Source: Paraphaeosphaeria minitans | Lineage: Eukaryota > Ascomycota > Dothideomycetes > Pleosporales > Didymosphaeriaceae | Length of the DNA: 64,000 nucleotides | Assembly: GCA_015832175.1 (NCBI GenBank) | Contig: WJXW01000003.1 | Span: 3,472,001 to 3,536,000 of the forward strand | Direction: 5' to 3' | In this document: piece by piece, positions 10,146-19,757 of the stretch | Numbering within the stretch: position 1 is the stretch's first letter | How the letters are laid out: each line of letters starts with the position of its first letter | Program-made: the position numbers and the translations under genes | Notes under the pieces: model-generated | The model's input: the letters and a program-made list of their open reading frames with translations, nothing else | Database searches by the model: none | What the model was told of the DNA's origin: nothing

Positions 10146-11152
10146 ATGCCCGTTCCCATGATGTACGACTACACCGAGGAAACGCCTCTCCTGGTCAACG
10201 GCGACGAAACCGCACGCCGGAATCCCAAAGACATCCACCTCCAGTTCTGCGCCCTCGCCGGCGTCCCCCCCTCGAACATGCCCAAACCCACCTCCACCTC
10301 GCCTGCTGCCCGCCGCTCCCTCTACGGCCGCGCGGTCCACAAGCGCAACGTGCAAGACCGCACCTACATGTTCACCGCCGCCCTGACCAACACCCTTCTC
10401 CTCTCGCAAGTCGTGCTCGGCGCCGCCCTCACCGGCCTCGGCGCCTCGGCTTCCTCCCACATTCTCATTACCGTGTTCGGCGCGCTCAACACCATCATCG
10501 CGGGACTAGTGGCGTATCTCAAGAGCAGGGGCCAGCCGATGCGGGCGCGCATGTACCGCGACGATCTGGAGCGGGTTGTGGACGAGATGGAAAATTCCGA
10601 GGTCATGTGGCTCGGGATCCAGGCCAGGGCGCATGGGTACGATGAGATTGCGATTGATGGGGAGGTTAGTGTTCGGAGCGAGGTGGCGCGGTTGACGAGG
10701 TTGTATGATAAGGTCGTGAGGAATAACACGATGAATGACCGTGAGTTATTTATTTATTCTTTCCTTCTCGTTTCATATTCTTCACTTCGACTGCGTGGTT
10801 GCGAGGGAGTGAGGGCTGACAGGGGACAGCGGATATGTACACCAATGCGACTACGGATGCAGCGAATGCGACGCTGAGAGCAAGACCGGCGTTGGAGGCG
10901 CCCGTGGCGAATGCGCCTGCGGCTGGGGCGGTGGACGGGACGGCACCGATAGGAGTTGTGGTGCCGCCCACGGCGACACCAGATGATCCTGATGCGGCAC
11001 CGGCTTCTAGGCCGCCAAAGTCGAAGACGCCGCCGCCGCCACCCCCGCCGGCGAAGGACCAGGTGAAGGAGGATACGGAGGGTGGTGCTGAGTCGACAGT
11101 TGGAGAGAGTGGAGAGGGGTTTCTGGCTAATGGAGATGCGGTGAAGGAATAG
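10146..11152 (+). CDS. SLATT_fungal two-TM protein
   Basis: Exons 10146-10740 and 10830-11152 give 305 aa; the intron has donor GTGAGT and acceptor ACAG. Residues about 70-190 match the fungal SLATT family: a basic lead-in, TM1 at about 76-98 (TAALTNTLLLSQVVLGAAL), the short GASASSH turn, TM2 at about 105-125, then the amphipathic helix that follows (RMYRDDLERVVDEM). SLATT domains in bacteria are predicted membrane effectors of SMODS/SLOG conflict systems; in fungi the family is widespread but its function is not established. The N-terminus is polar and the C-terminal 100 residues are disordered and rich in Ala, Pro and Asp, with seven prolines in a row. No sensor or nucleotide-generating partner gene is adjacent. 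Confidence 0.85.
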
Positions 11153-11429
11153 ACCGGTGGGCGGAGATGTTGAAGTGAAGGTTGTAGATATAATGTAGAG
11201 TGGCAATATACAGCGGAGCGTCTGGCAGACATCTTGACGTAGATCCCGTGACCTGTATTGTATACAGAACAACACGTACATTATGCTAGCGTAGAACCAT
11301 TTCGACATACAGGGATATAAAAGCGTTACCCAAGCCACCGTAGGCAGACTAATACACATTTCCCAACGCCTCGCATGTACGCCGCAGAACCAATCACTCC
11401 ATTCCAATGCCTGAGAAATCATTATAACC
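11153..11429. other. Convergent 3' region
   Basis: Short gap between the convergent SLATT and DUF3405 genes; it should hold both 3' UTRs. No other signal seen. Confidence 0.5.
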
Positions 11430-13856
11430 TCATGTCACGACCTGCTCGGGGTCCTCCAGTCGCTCTTGGATCAAGTCGACTTGCTTCACAGGATGCAAAA
11501 GCATAGCAGGCAAGCACAATCTGCCCTCGCCCGCTAACTCTTCTTGCTCTCCGCCATCGTTGTCGACTTTGTATCCGAGCCATCGCTTCCACAGGTTGGG
11601 TGCATGTCCTGCATGGTAGTACCACGTGGTCCCCAGAAAGTTGTGCTGCCTGTCGTCGCTGAAAACGCTCAGCCTCGACCCACCGCTGGCTCCATTGCGG
11701 CCGTTGTTGAAGATAGCAGCCAGGTACTGTACCGGCCACTTTCGGTCAATATAGACGGGGTGTGGCGCGTAAACTGCCTTCAGCCCATGGTGCAGAGCAC
11801 ACGAAGCGGGCCACATCTCTGAGAACATGGTATGTCGGTGAATAGACTGCTCGCGGTGCATCGTTTCGAGCAACCGGCGTGAAAGGCGGCCTGAGGTGTT
11901 AATTGCTACGCGACGAGGTGGAGCACCTTGCGTCGTGTTGTAGCCCGTGAAGTCTTCGGCGAGTAGCCAGCCCGTGCTGTCAGGGTCGAAGAGTGGGTTC
12001 AGGACAATTAGATCTGCAGGTTCTCCCACACCCCACTGGTATTTGTCTTCCATCAAAGTACGCGGCGGTTTAACAGCTTCGTCAATTTCGATGCCGGGGT
12101 AGTCGAGAGGTGGGTCAGGTCCCCATACTGGCTTCTCCTTGCTCTGCGACTCGAGCTCAGACACGTGTGGATTCGGGGGAAGAAGCGAAGACCATGCATT
12201 TGCTTTGCTGCTCGTTCCGTGCTCCGTTTGGACACGCACCATCTGAGAGAAGTCATCCCAGGACTCGTGAACTGCGGGAACATAGAAGCGTGCATTACGC
12301 TCCCAGAGGCCTTTTCGCGGCTGTTTGTCTGTCCATTCGCTGATCTTCTTGAACAGGTGGTAGTAGTGGCCAGTGTAGCGAACGTCCATCTCCCAGTGCC
12401 AGAAGAAGTCGTACTCAGGATGTTGGTGCGCAAAGTATGTGACAGGCATGTACGTGGAGCGGTATGCACCGTGAACTGGCAGATCGCGGAACATGGAGTC
12501 GTGAACACCTCCGTATATGAGACCCATTTGGCGTTCAGACCAGAGCATGCCCATTCCAGCGAACTCGGTAGGCAGAGACTTGTTCAGGACTTCCTGATAT
12601 ACTTCCTCCACGGCCCAGATCTGCTTGTTGTCATCCTTGACGTGGATCAGGAAATGCACTTCATACTCGCCACCGGATCCGATGCTAAGTTCGGAGATAA
12701 GGGATCGGAGGTACATGATATCCTCGTCATCGTACTCGTAGTCTGACCAGGTTCTAATCAGAACTGCTGTACGGGGAAGGAGCTTGTTGTGCTCCTTTTT
12801 CGGGTACTCTCCATAAGTACTATTGCCCTTCTTTACGCCGGCGTCTCGCGCGGTAATGGTCTGAAAGCTGTGTTCGAGAGTCTTCGGGCTATGCTTAAAA
12901 CGCTCTTTATTTTTCTCCAGGCAGCGAGACAGTACCTGGTTCCATCTGACCTCCCGGAAGTCAACTTCGCCGGTCTGCTCCCACACCTTCTCGCTTCCTT
13001 CGCGATCGCCCTCCATAGCAGCGCCGGTACCACCTCGCCTTTTCGAGTATCCTAGACCATACGGGCCTAGTCGTCCAAAACGTTCGAAACACACGTCCTT
13101 GCGCAGACCAAGCAGGTCGTAAGAGCCAATGACGTTTTCCGGTGTTCCTTCAGTTACTCCGTTGTATACCCTCATTGATGGTATCTGCAGCTTTTCTTCC
13201 GGGTCCATATAACATGTCTCCACCGGGCCGTATTCGTCAATGTACTTCTGGCTCTGGTAGTCGGGATACGGGTTGAACAGCACTGAGTCGGGCAACTTGC
13301 CACCCTCCATGCGCTTGTCCTTGGACGCAGTTTCTTTGGTCTCCTGTGGTGGCATGTCCGGGTTGATGTCTTCCTTCTTCGGGTACTCCGGATTGTTCTC
13401 TTCCCTGCTGACCAGCGTCCGTATGCCGCCATGGTATCGCTTCAAGAAAGGAAAACTCTCCCATACGGGTGGCGGAGGTGGATCATTGTGTAAATCCAGC
13501 TCGGCGCTTCGTATTGATGCCCAGCTCTGATGCAGTAAGAAATACATGAACAAAAGCACCGTCATTCCTACGGCCAGCCCAAAGTATCGCGTGAACATTC
13601 GAGGGTTCTTGTAGCTATATGCGCTCACTGACGGCCGTGAAAGAGCTCGTATGCGCTTCGGCTTGAGGGGAATGAGCGCAGCCGATGAGGATCGAGACGA
13701 ATTCGGAGAGGATGTTGGAGAAGAACTTGAGCTTTCATCGTCGCTGCTGAGGTATTTCTCGTAGTCGAGATCTTCGACATCGCGGGAGGAGACTTTGTTG
13801 TACGAATGCTGATTCCGCCTTCCCACCTTCAGCTTTCCCACCCGGAAGCCTAGCAT
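11430..13856 (-). CDS. DUF3405 type II membrane protein
   Basis: An uninterrupted 808-codon gene. The N-terminal 90 residues are cytosolic, Ser-rich and basic. A single membrane segment follows (about 91-109, YFGLAVGMTVLLFMYFLL), then a long lumenal part carrying the DUF3405 family signature, for example KTAVLIRTW-like LLPRTAVLIRTWSDYEYDDE, then YGGVHDSMFRDLPVHGAYRS, then HPEYDFFWHWEMDVRYTGHY. The D-x-D-like EMDVRYTGHY and overall topology resemble Golgi glycosyltransferases, and that is the usual speculation for the family, but no reaction has been shown that I know of. It is convergent with the SLATT gene; the two look functionally unrelated. Confidence 0.85.
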   Translation of the reverse strand: MLGFRVGKLKVGRRNQHSYNKVSSRDVEDLDYEKYLSSDDESSSSSPTSSPNSSRSSSAALIPLKPKRIRALSRPSVSAYSYKNPRMFTRYFGLAVGMTVLLFMYFLLHQSWASIRSAELDLHNDPPPPPVWESFPFLKRYHGGIRTLVSREENNPEYPKKEDINPDMPPQETKETASKDKRMEGGKLPDSVLFNPYPDYQSQKYIDEYGPVETCYMDPEEKLQIPSMRVYNGVTEGTPENVIGSYDLLGLRKDVCFERFGRLGPYGLGYSKRRGGTGAAMEGDREGSEKVWEQTGEVDFREVRWNQVLSRCLEKNKERFKHSPKTLEHSFQTITARDAGVKKGNSTYGEYPKKEHNKLLPRTAVLIRTWSDYEYDDEDIMYLRSLISELSIGSGGEYEVHFLIHVKDDNKQIWAVEEVYQEVLNKSLPTEFAGMGMLWSERQMGLIYGGVHDSMFRDLPVHGAYRSTYMPVTYFAHQHPEYDFFWHWEMDVRYTGHYYHLFKKISEWTDKQPRKGLWERNARFYVPAVHESWDDFSQMVRVQTEHGTSSKANAWSSLLPPNPHVSELESQSKEKPVWGPDPPLDYPGIEIDEAVKPPRTLMEDKYQWGVGEPADLIVLNPLFDPDSTGWLLAEDFTGYNTTQGAPPRRVAINTSGRLSRRLLETMHREQSIHRHTMFSEMWPASCALHHGLKAVYAPHPVYIDRKWPVQYLAAIFNNGRNGASGGSRLSVFSDDRQHNFLGTTWYYHAGHAPNLWKRWLGYKVDNDGGEQEELAGEGRLCLPAMLLHPVKQVDLIQERLEDPEQVVT

Positions 13857-14331
13857 GGCTCCAAGTTCGTCGACGGTTGCACGAGCGCTATCTCATGCGG
13901 TATGCGGGGAGACCCAGCGCGAGGGTTTGAGGTCCGGGGGTGAGGAATGCTGCTGCGATGACGTCGGGTTGCTGTATCACGATGATGTATTCGGTCTCGA
14001 ATGCGGTGCAAATATTGCGGTAGAAAGGCGAGTAACAATTCTTACTTCGCGTTGCAGAGCATCGCGTGGACGGACTCACGGAGGTTCGAGGTGACAGCCG
14101 CCAAGACCAAAACACGACGGCCGTTGCCCCGGCAGCTGCAACCCAACCTCATCCCGTGACATCACTCGTCCCAACCTATGCCTCCATCAATGGTTTCGCT
14201 CGCCCTGTGCATAAGATCGCATGATGCACGCAGGCGATGCATCTCTGACTGTAACATTGACGTGTTCAGCTAATTGCAGCACTCAAGATCTACAGGCCTT
14301 CGACTGCATCTTGGAGCCATCCAGCCTCGTC
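13857..14331. other. Intergenic, promoter of the DUF3405 gene
   Basis: Upstream of the DUF3405 ATG and downstream of the tail-anchored protein gene. No further gene is seen. Confidence 0.5.
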
Positions 14332-15303
14332 TCAGTCCATCGCTATCAGCCGATGCTCTCGAGACGAAAGCCACAAAACTATGCTGAACGCAATCACAAT
14401 ACTGGTGATGGCCACCACACCTATCATCCAGGGCTTCTGCTTCCTTTTTCGTTCTTCTTTCTTTCTCTCGACTCTTGTCTTCCAGCGCTTGAACCACCAT
14501 TCCCCGCCGTGCCCTTTCTCGACATCTCTGGGTTCGTCTTTCTCTTCATCTACCTCGCTCCAGTCGTCATCAACGTCGTCGCTATCATCATCTCCACAAA
14601 ATATTGTAACCTTCCAGCCTGGAGTTACTCGTGCTTCCCAGTCGCCGGCCATTACCTGCAACCCTTCGCACTCGTCCCATATCAGCTCGCAGTTCACGCC
14701 GTCTTCCTGAATCGCACTAACGAGGAGTGATACATACTTCCATTGGCGGAACACGGCGTATTCTAGCTCACATGTGTGAGATCTACATCCGAAGTCGAAC
14801 TTTAAACGTATTGACGCGTACTCTTTCCCTTCACAATACGAAGAGCTTGTATGGTTGCATCCAGAATATGTCCCACATTCGCTCAAAGTCTGGAGGGGCA
14901 AAGCTTCTGCGTAAATGTTTCCTTGTCCAAGGTGCGGCCATGATCCAATCTGTATCCACCGCGATGTTGCCAAGAATCTGTTCGGCCTAGTAACACGGTT
15001 GAGCCCGCTCCAAACGATGGACGCAGTTTTGCCTAGCGAAGATGTGATCGAGGTTGCAAGCGTGGATCCTGAGCTCGAAGTTCGCCATGATGATACTGTG
15101 TCGTCCGATTGGGTGGAACGAATGCTATCCGATGATGGTAGAATGACAGTGGCATCGCCTACACCCCCGTCGAGCTGCTCCAGCGAAAAGTTTGTTGCGC
15201 CGTGGATCTGGCACTCAGAGTCTGTGTCGGGAATAAGGTCTCGAGCGCCTGGATATGCATATGGCATCACTCCGGGTCTCGGTTCGACGGAAGACATGTC
15301 CAT
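14332..15303 (-). CDS. Tail-anchored orphan protein
   Basis: Single exon, 323 aa, not recognised. Visible parts: a polar Ser/Thr-rich N-terminal third; a central globular stretch (about 110-225) with spaced cysteines and aromatic residues, including CRSHTCELEYAVFRQWKYV; an acidic segment of Asp and Glu (about 235-265); a basic stretch rich in Lys, Arg and Glu; and one strong hydrophobic helix (WMIGVVAITSIVIAFSIVLW, about 290-312) followed by a short tail SSREHRLIAMD. There is no signal peptide, so the topology is that of a tail-anchored protein with its bulk in the cytosol. The acidic-basic pair before the anchor suggests contact with lipid or a partner, which is only inference. Confidence 0.7.
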   Translation of the reverse strand: MDMSSVEPRPGVMPYAYPGARDLIPDTDSECQIHGATNFSLEQLDGGVGDATVILPSSDSIRSTQSDDTVSSWRTSSSGSTLATSITSSLGKTASIVWSGLNRVTRPNRFLATSRWIQIGSWPHLGQGNIYAEALPLQTLSECGTYSGCNHTSSSYCEGKEYASIRLKFDFGCRSHTCELEYAVFRQWKYVSLLVSAIQEDGVNCELIWDECEGLQVMAGDWEARVTPGWKVTIFCGDDDSDDVDDDWSEVDEEKDEPRDVEKGHGGEWWFKRWKTRVERKKEERKRKQKPWMIGVVAITSIVIAFSIVLWLSSREHRLIAMD

Positions 15304-17440
15304 GAAGTTGAACGTGGGTGACTGACTGCAGACGATTTATTGCCAACGCAGGGACGCCTTTGAAATCCAATCCCGCATACATACTCTTATACCAGATTTG
15401 CATGCACATTATTTCCATGCGTCGCCAATCGCTCGAACCTGTTCTGCCATCAGGCAGCATTCCACGTACGCCCGTTCCATTCGCAAAATCGGTATATGTT
15501 CCCCGACAATGGAGACGGCTATACACACCGTCGCAAGAAGAATCTCATCGAGCTATCTTCTCCGCTACCCGTTCGCTCCGTTCACCATCCGTTCACTTTC
15601 TGATTGCACGCCCCGCCTGTTCAATCCACGTGTGCAACTACCACTACTACCCGCGTGCTACAGTCTCAGCCCTACTGTGGTGGCGCGAAGAGGAGCGCCT
15701 CTTCTGCCCACGTGCGTTTGACAGAGCTACAAGTGTCGTATGACCACTTGTACCTCATAGCAGCTCTGGTCGGATACGCACGGCATGTAACCGGACTCTA
15801 TCCTAAGCACAACGTAGGCTTACCGCCATGCAGGTATCCGTCCCAGAGCACAAGGGAGCGTCCAGAACCTGCAGAGATGATGCCGAAGACGGGAACATCG
15901 ACTAAGAAGCGGCGAAATGTAGCGAGGCTATCAGCATACTTGTTGAGCTGGATCGGACTGGCAAACAATCACTGTAGTCCCGAATGACAGGCACTCTGTG
16001 ATAACGCTGACCTGTAGGCGTTGATGACTAGTGTACAGAACACAAGGTCTGGGCAACTTAGGCAACCGAATAGAGATCGTGGAAAATGGATGGGCAGCTA
16101 CGAGCCGACACGTGCTTTCACCATTTCACCAGTCGATCCCGACAGTACCCGAACGTCGAATGAAGTACCAAGACTACGCGGCGCGTTTCCCGATCCGCCT
16201 AGCCAGTCCCCAGCAGCGGAAGACAAACTGAGATCAACCTAACGCGCAGAGCGAACATTGTTCGCCGTAGGCTTGCCCGGAGCGTGTACCGCGTCTCCTT
16301 GCCGGCGACACGGTACAGCGCAGTGTGCTACACTACCACATCCACCCCAGTCAGTGACATGTGTAGGAATGGATCCTCGGGAAGCAGTGACCTCGTCCAT
16401 GGGCGCAAACACTGTCGGTCCTTCCTCCGACACAGCATCCCCCCCCCCCCCCAACCCACACACGCACACACACACACACATCCCCTCCCCTCCCCTCTCA
16501 TCTCGTTTCATCCCATCACTTGCGAGCTACTCGCACCCATCCCCACCGCCTACCACCTCGCCACCGCACCACCGCCCACAAGCCCCTCCTCGAAATCCCA
16601 CCATCCAATCTCCAAACTCCTCCTACCGCCTCCCACCTCCACCCAACTCGGTACCCACCCTCCCACGCGCCCCATCCGACATCGCTCCCATCTACACCCT
16701 CCACGGAAACAAAGCAAGAAACCACCCTGCATACGCACCCCCCCCCCTTCCAATCCCCTGCGCGGCCATCGACCCCTCGCACGGGAACCACGCGCAGGGC
16801 AGGAAGCTAACGCCAACGCCACATGGGCACGGTACGTCCATTCGATCGCGGGAGAGCCCTGGGACGCTCGGCGGGGCGCTTGTCGCGGTGACCTTGTCCG
16901 ATCTGGGCTGGTTCGGGGGGCTGGTACGGTGGTGGTGGCATTGCGTGATGTGGAGCCCGAGTGTCGTTATGCGCGACCCTTGTGAAAGTTCCCCCCCCCC
17001 CTCAAGGTCAAGGGTTGGAGGCCGGCCGGCTGGACGGCGACGGCTCGGGAGTGTTGGGAAAGGTAGGTAGGTAGGGAGGGGAGCGGGTCTGACTGTGGAA
17101 GAGTGCTGTAGGAGGAACGTGGATGGGGTTCCGGGGGGACGCAGACAAGCACGCATGGTATGGAGCAGGCATAAGTGCGAAATGTGAAAAGTAAACACAT
17201 CATATCGGTGGATCGTATATTGAGCTTCTCCATGAACTCATTTCAGCATGAGCATCACACACCTCGTGGCGGCGCATCCCCGCGAGGGCCACCCCGCGTC
17301 CATCTATAACACAAAGTTTAACCGTGTGCGCGCCGACTCGACATCTATAGAGTCGAGCCAGTGAAAGCCGAAGCCCACCATCGAACAGGTAGAAAATCCA
17401 GAAACAAAGAAGCAAGCCAGAAGAATTATGGACAGAGCCT
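15304..17440. other. Intergenic, low complexity
   Basis: No gene recognised. Contains a run of 14 C at 16439-16452, a CA dinucleotide tract at 16457-16480 and a C/A-rich stretch to about 16750 that opens long frames on both strands purely through composition. Confidence 0.5.
16439..16480. repeat. Poly-C tract and CA microsatellite
   Basis: A run of 14 C is followed within five bases by an imperfect CA dinucleotide repeat of about 24 bases. Confidence 0.85.
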
Positions 17441-18679
17441 TTATGCCTTGACGGCTTTCGTGCCGACGCCGTCCGTACGGTTGCCGTTACTCCGCTCGCT
17501 CTGCTCGCGCTTGGACAGACGGGCCTGGATCTCGGTGGGGGACGCTTTGCCGCCGTTCTTCTCCGTGATGAGGCCCTTGAGCCACGTGTTCTCCGTCTCG
17601 AGCTGCTGGATGCGCGTCTCGAGCACGCTGACGCGGTCCGTCATCTCCTTTGCCGTCTGCTCGAGCGCCTGCTCGCGCTGCTTCTTCTTGATGCGGAAGC
17701 GCGCGGAGGCGGCGGTATTGCGGCGCCGCTTGTCCTCCTCAGCGACGTTGCGCGCGGATTCATCTGTGGGGGGTTGGCTCGGGGTGTCGGCAGACACAGA
17801 CACAGCACTCTCGTGCTTGCGCTTCTTACCGACGGCGGCATCGAAGCCGGGGATGATGGGGGAGACGGCGGACGAGGCGGGCGAGGTGTACGGGTTGCCG
17901 ATGGAGTAGGTGCGCGAGGCCGGCAGCGGGTTCTGGATGGACGGGTCGATGGAGAGGGGCTGCGCGAAGGTGGAGAAGTCGGCAAACTGGAAGTCGCCTG
18001 TGAAGAGGTCGAAGTTAGCCATGGTCGCTGGAGGTGCTAAAGACAATCAAGTGCGAATGGTGGCGGGACGTGCAAAGGACAATCAAGTGCGAGGTGGAGT
18101 CGGTGGCGGCCGTGTGCAGTTGGCAGCGCGAGGCAGCACGGATATTGCGTGATCAGGGCAGCGCGATGCGTCGTTGCAGGGCAGCGTTCGAGGCGCTGGA
18201 CACCCCGGCCACTTGCGTAGGGCATGTGCGCGTGAGTGGCTGCGAGGCTGCAGGATGCGTGGGGGGAGTGGTTGGCGAAGCGCGTTTGGCGGGGTCTGCA
18301 ATGCACCCTGCAACGAACCTCGAGCCCACCCAGAAGACGGCGGCGACCGGCGTGGACGTGATGGGTAATGGAAAGAAAACACGATGCGGAGAGATTGCTT
18401 ACCGTTGAGGTTGAAGTCCATTTTGGCGTCGGATGTGGCAGGCGCGGGGAGTGTGGGATTCGCTTGCGTGGCGGCTTCTATTGCGTCCATGCTGTCCAAG
18501 CCCATGTCCAGTGGCGGGTTGAAGGTGAGGTCGCCCGAGTCGTACTGGTCGAAGAGCTCCGTTTCCAGGAAGATGTCAAAGTCCGTGTTGGATTCCTGGA
18601 CCTCGTCGGGCATGATGGTGTTGAGGTTGGCGACGTACGCGGAGACGTTTGGGCCGCGACGGCCGTTGTAGGCGGACAT
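17441..18679 (-). CDS. metR: bZIP sulphur regulator, MetR/Cys-3 type
   Basis: Exon 1 (18679-18403) starts MSAYNGRRGPNVSAYVANLN, closely like the N-terminus of Aspergillus MetR. The last exon carries the basic region RRRNTAASARFRIKKKQREQ followed by a heptad leucine zipper and WLKGLITEKN, the MetR/Cys-3 signature. The family activates sulphate assimilation and methionine/cysteine genes under sulphur limitation, in the nucleus. The donor GTAAGC at 18402 can join two in-frame acceptors: CAG ending at 17998 (277 aa, preserving the family NGDFQF block) or CAG ending at 18028 (287 aa). Either gives an intron near 380-405 nt, by far the longest here; its 3' end contains a direct repeat. Alternative splicing is possible. 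Symbol given by homology; sure of family, less so of the exact acceptor. Confidence 0.85.
18039..18092. repeat. Direct repeat inside the metR intron
   Basis: An 18-19 nt unit, AAAGACAATCAAGTGCGA, occurs at 18039-18056 and, with one extra G, at 18074-18092. It lies next to the 3' splice sites of the intron. Confidence 0.8.
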
Positions 18680-18933
18680 TGAAGCGTGCTCTGAGGCTAT
18701 TGCAGACCAAGTGCTCCGATGTTGCGGATCAAGTGCTCCTTTGAGGGGTGTTCGCAATGGCTGGATCGAGGGGTCGTTTGGCGGACAATTTACGGTTGCG
18801 TCAAGATGAGTAATTCCGATGCCGCGGTGGTGCCGAGCAGGCGGATAGTGTATGCGGTGCTCGGGCTGCCCTTCTCACTTGGACTGGTGGTTCGCAGGGG
18901 AGGTAGATGTGGGTGAGAGGGTAGTGTAAGGGA

Positions 18934-18976
<43 letters not shown>

Positions 18977-19757
18977 GAAGTCGTGACGTTGAGAGGGTTA
19001 GACTCTTCCTAGTAGATAGTGTATCCGCCCGTGGAGGAGGAATTTTGATCGTCAGCGAACTCGGCCGTCTGCCGGCGTGTGAGCGAGCGTGACTGCCGTT
19101 AATGACTGATCAGATCGGAAGGCGCACTAGACCACCTGGCACCCCACGAAGAGGGCAGCGGGCTCAACACCGAAGAAGCACTGCACAGTGAAGAGCAGCG
19201 AAGAGCGCCGAAGAGCACTGGAGAGCATGCACGACAATACGAAGCCCTCGCGTGCACTTTGGGCGTCGCAGACCTTGCATCTAGGTAGTTTACCCCTCTC
19301 TTTGTGCTTGCCCGGCGGCTTGACCCCGCCTCGCAAAAGCGCACGAGTGTGTGATGCGTGTCATGTGATGTGTGTCATGTGATGGATGGGTGTGGAGTTT
19401 GTAAGCAAAGGCCCGACTCCAGCCCCCAATTCTCCAGATAGGCAAACAAGTCCGAGTGCGCCCGGATTTGCGCTTTGCTTTCGCTGGCGCGGCGGGAGCA
19501 CTGCCGTCGCCATGGCGAGGCTGATGCTGATGCTGATGTGCAGGGCACCGCAACGCAACGCAACGCTGCTTGACGTGGGTGGCTGCTGCTGGAATCCTCG
19601 CTGGCTGGCATGCAACAAGCGCCGGCAGCGTCACGTGATGGTCGCTCGTCCATCTCCGCTCACCACGCTATGAACGCGTCTCCTTGGGCGCGGCGGTATC
19701 GATAACAGCCATCAACAGTTGATCCGTCTGAACAGACTCACCCATGTAGCCACCGCC
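18680..19757. other. Divergent promoter region
   Basis: Lies between the divergently transcribed metR and CHL4-type genes. It contains the AG microsatellite and no recognisable gene. Confidence 0.5.
18939..18974. repeat. AG microsatellite, about 18 units
   Basis: A perfect dinucleotide run of about 36 bases in the region upstream of metR. Confidence 0.9.
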
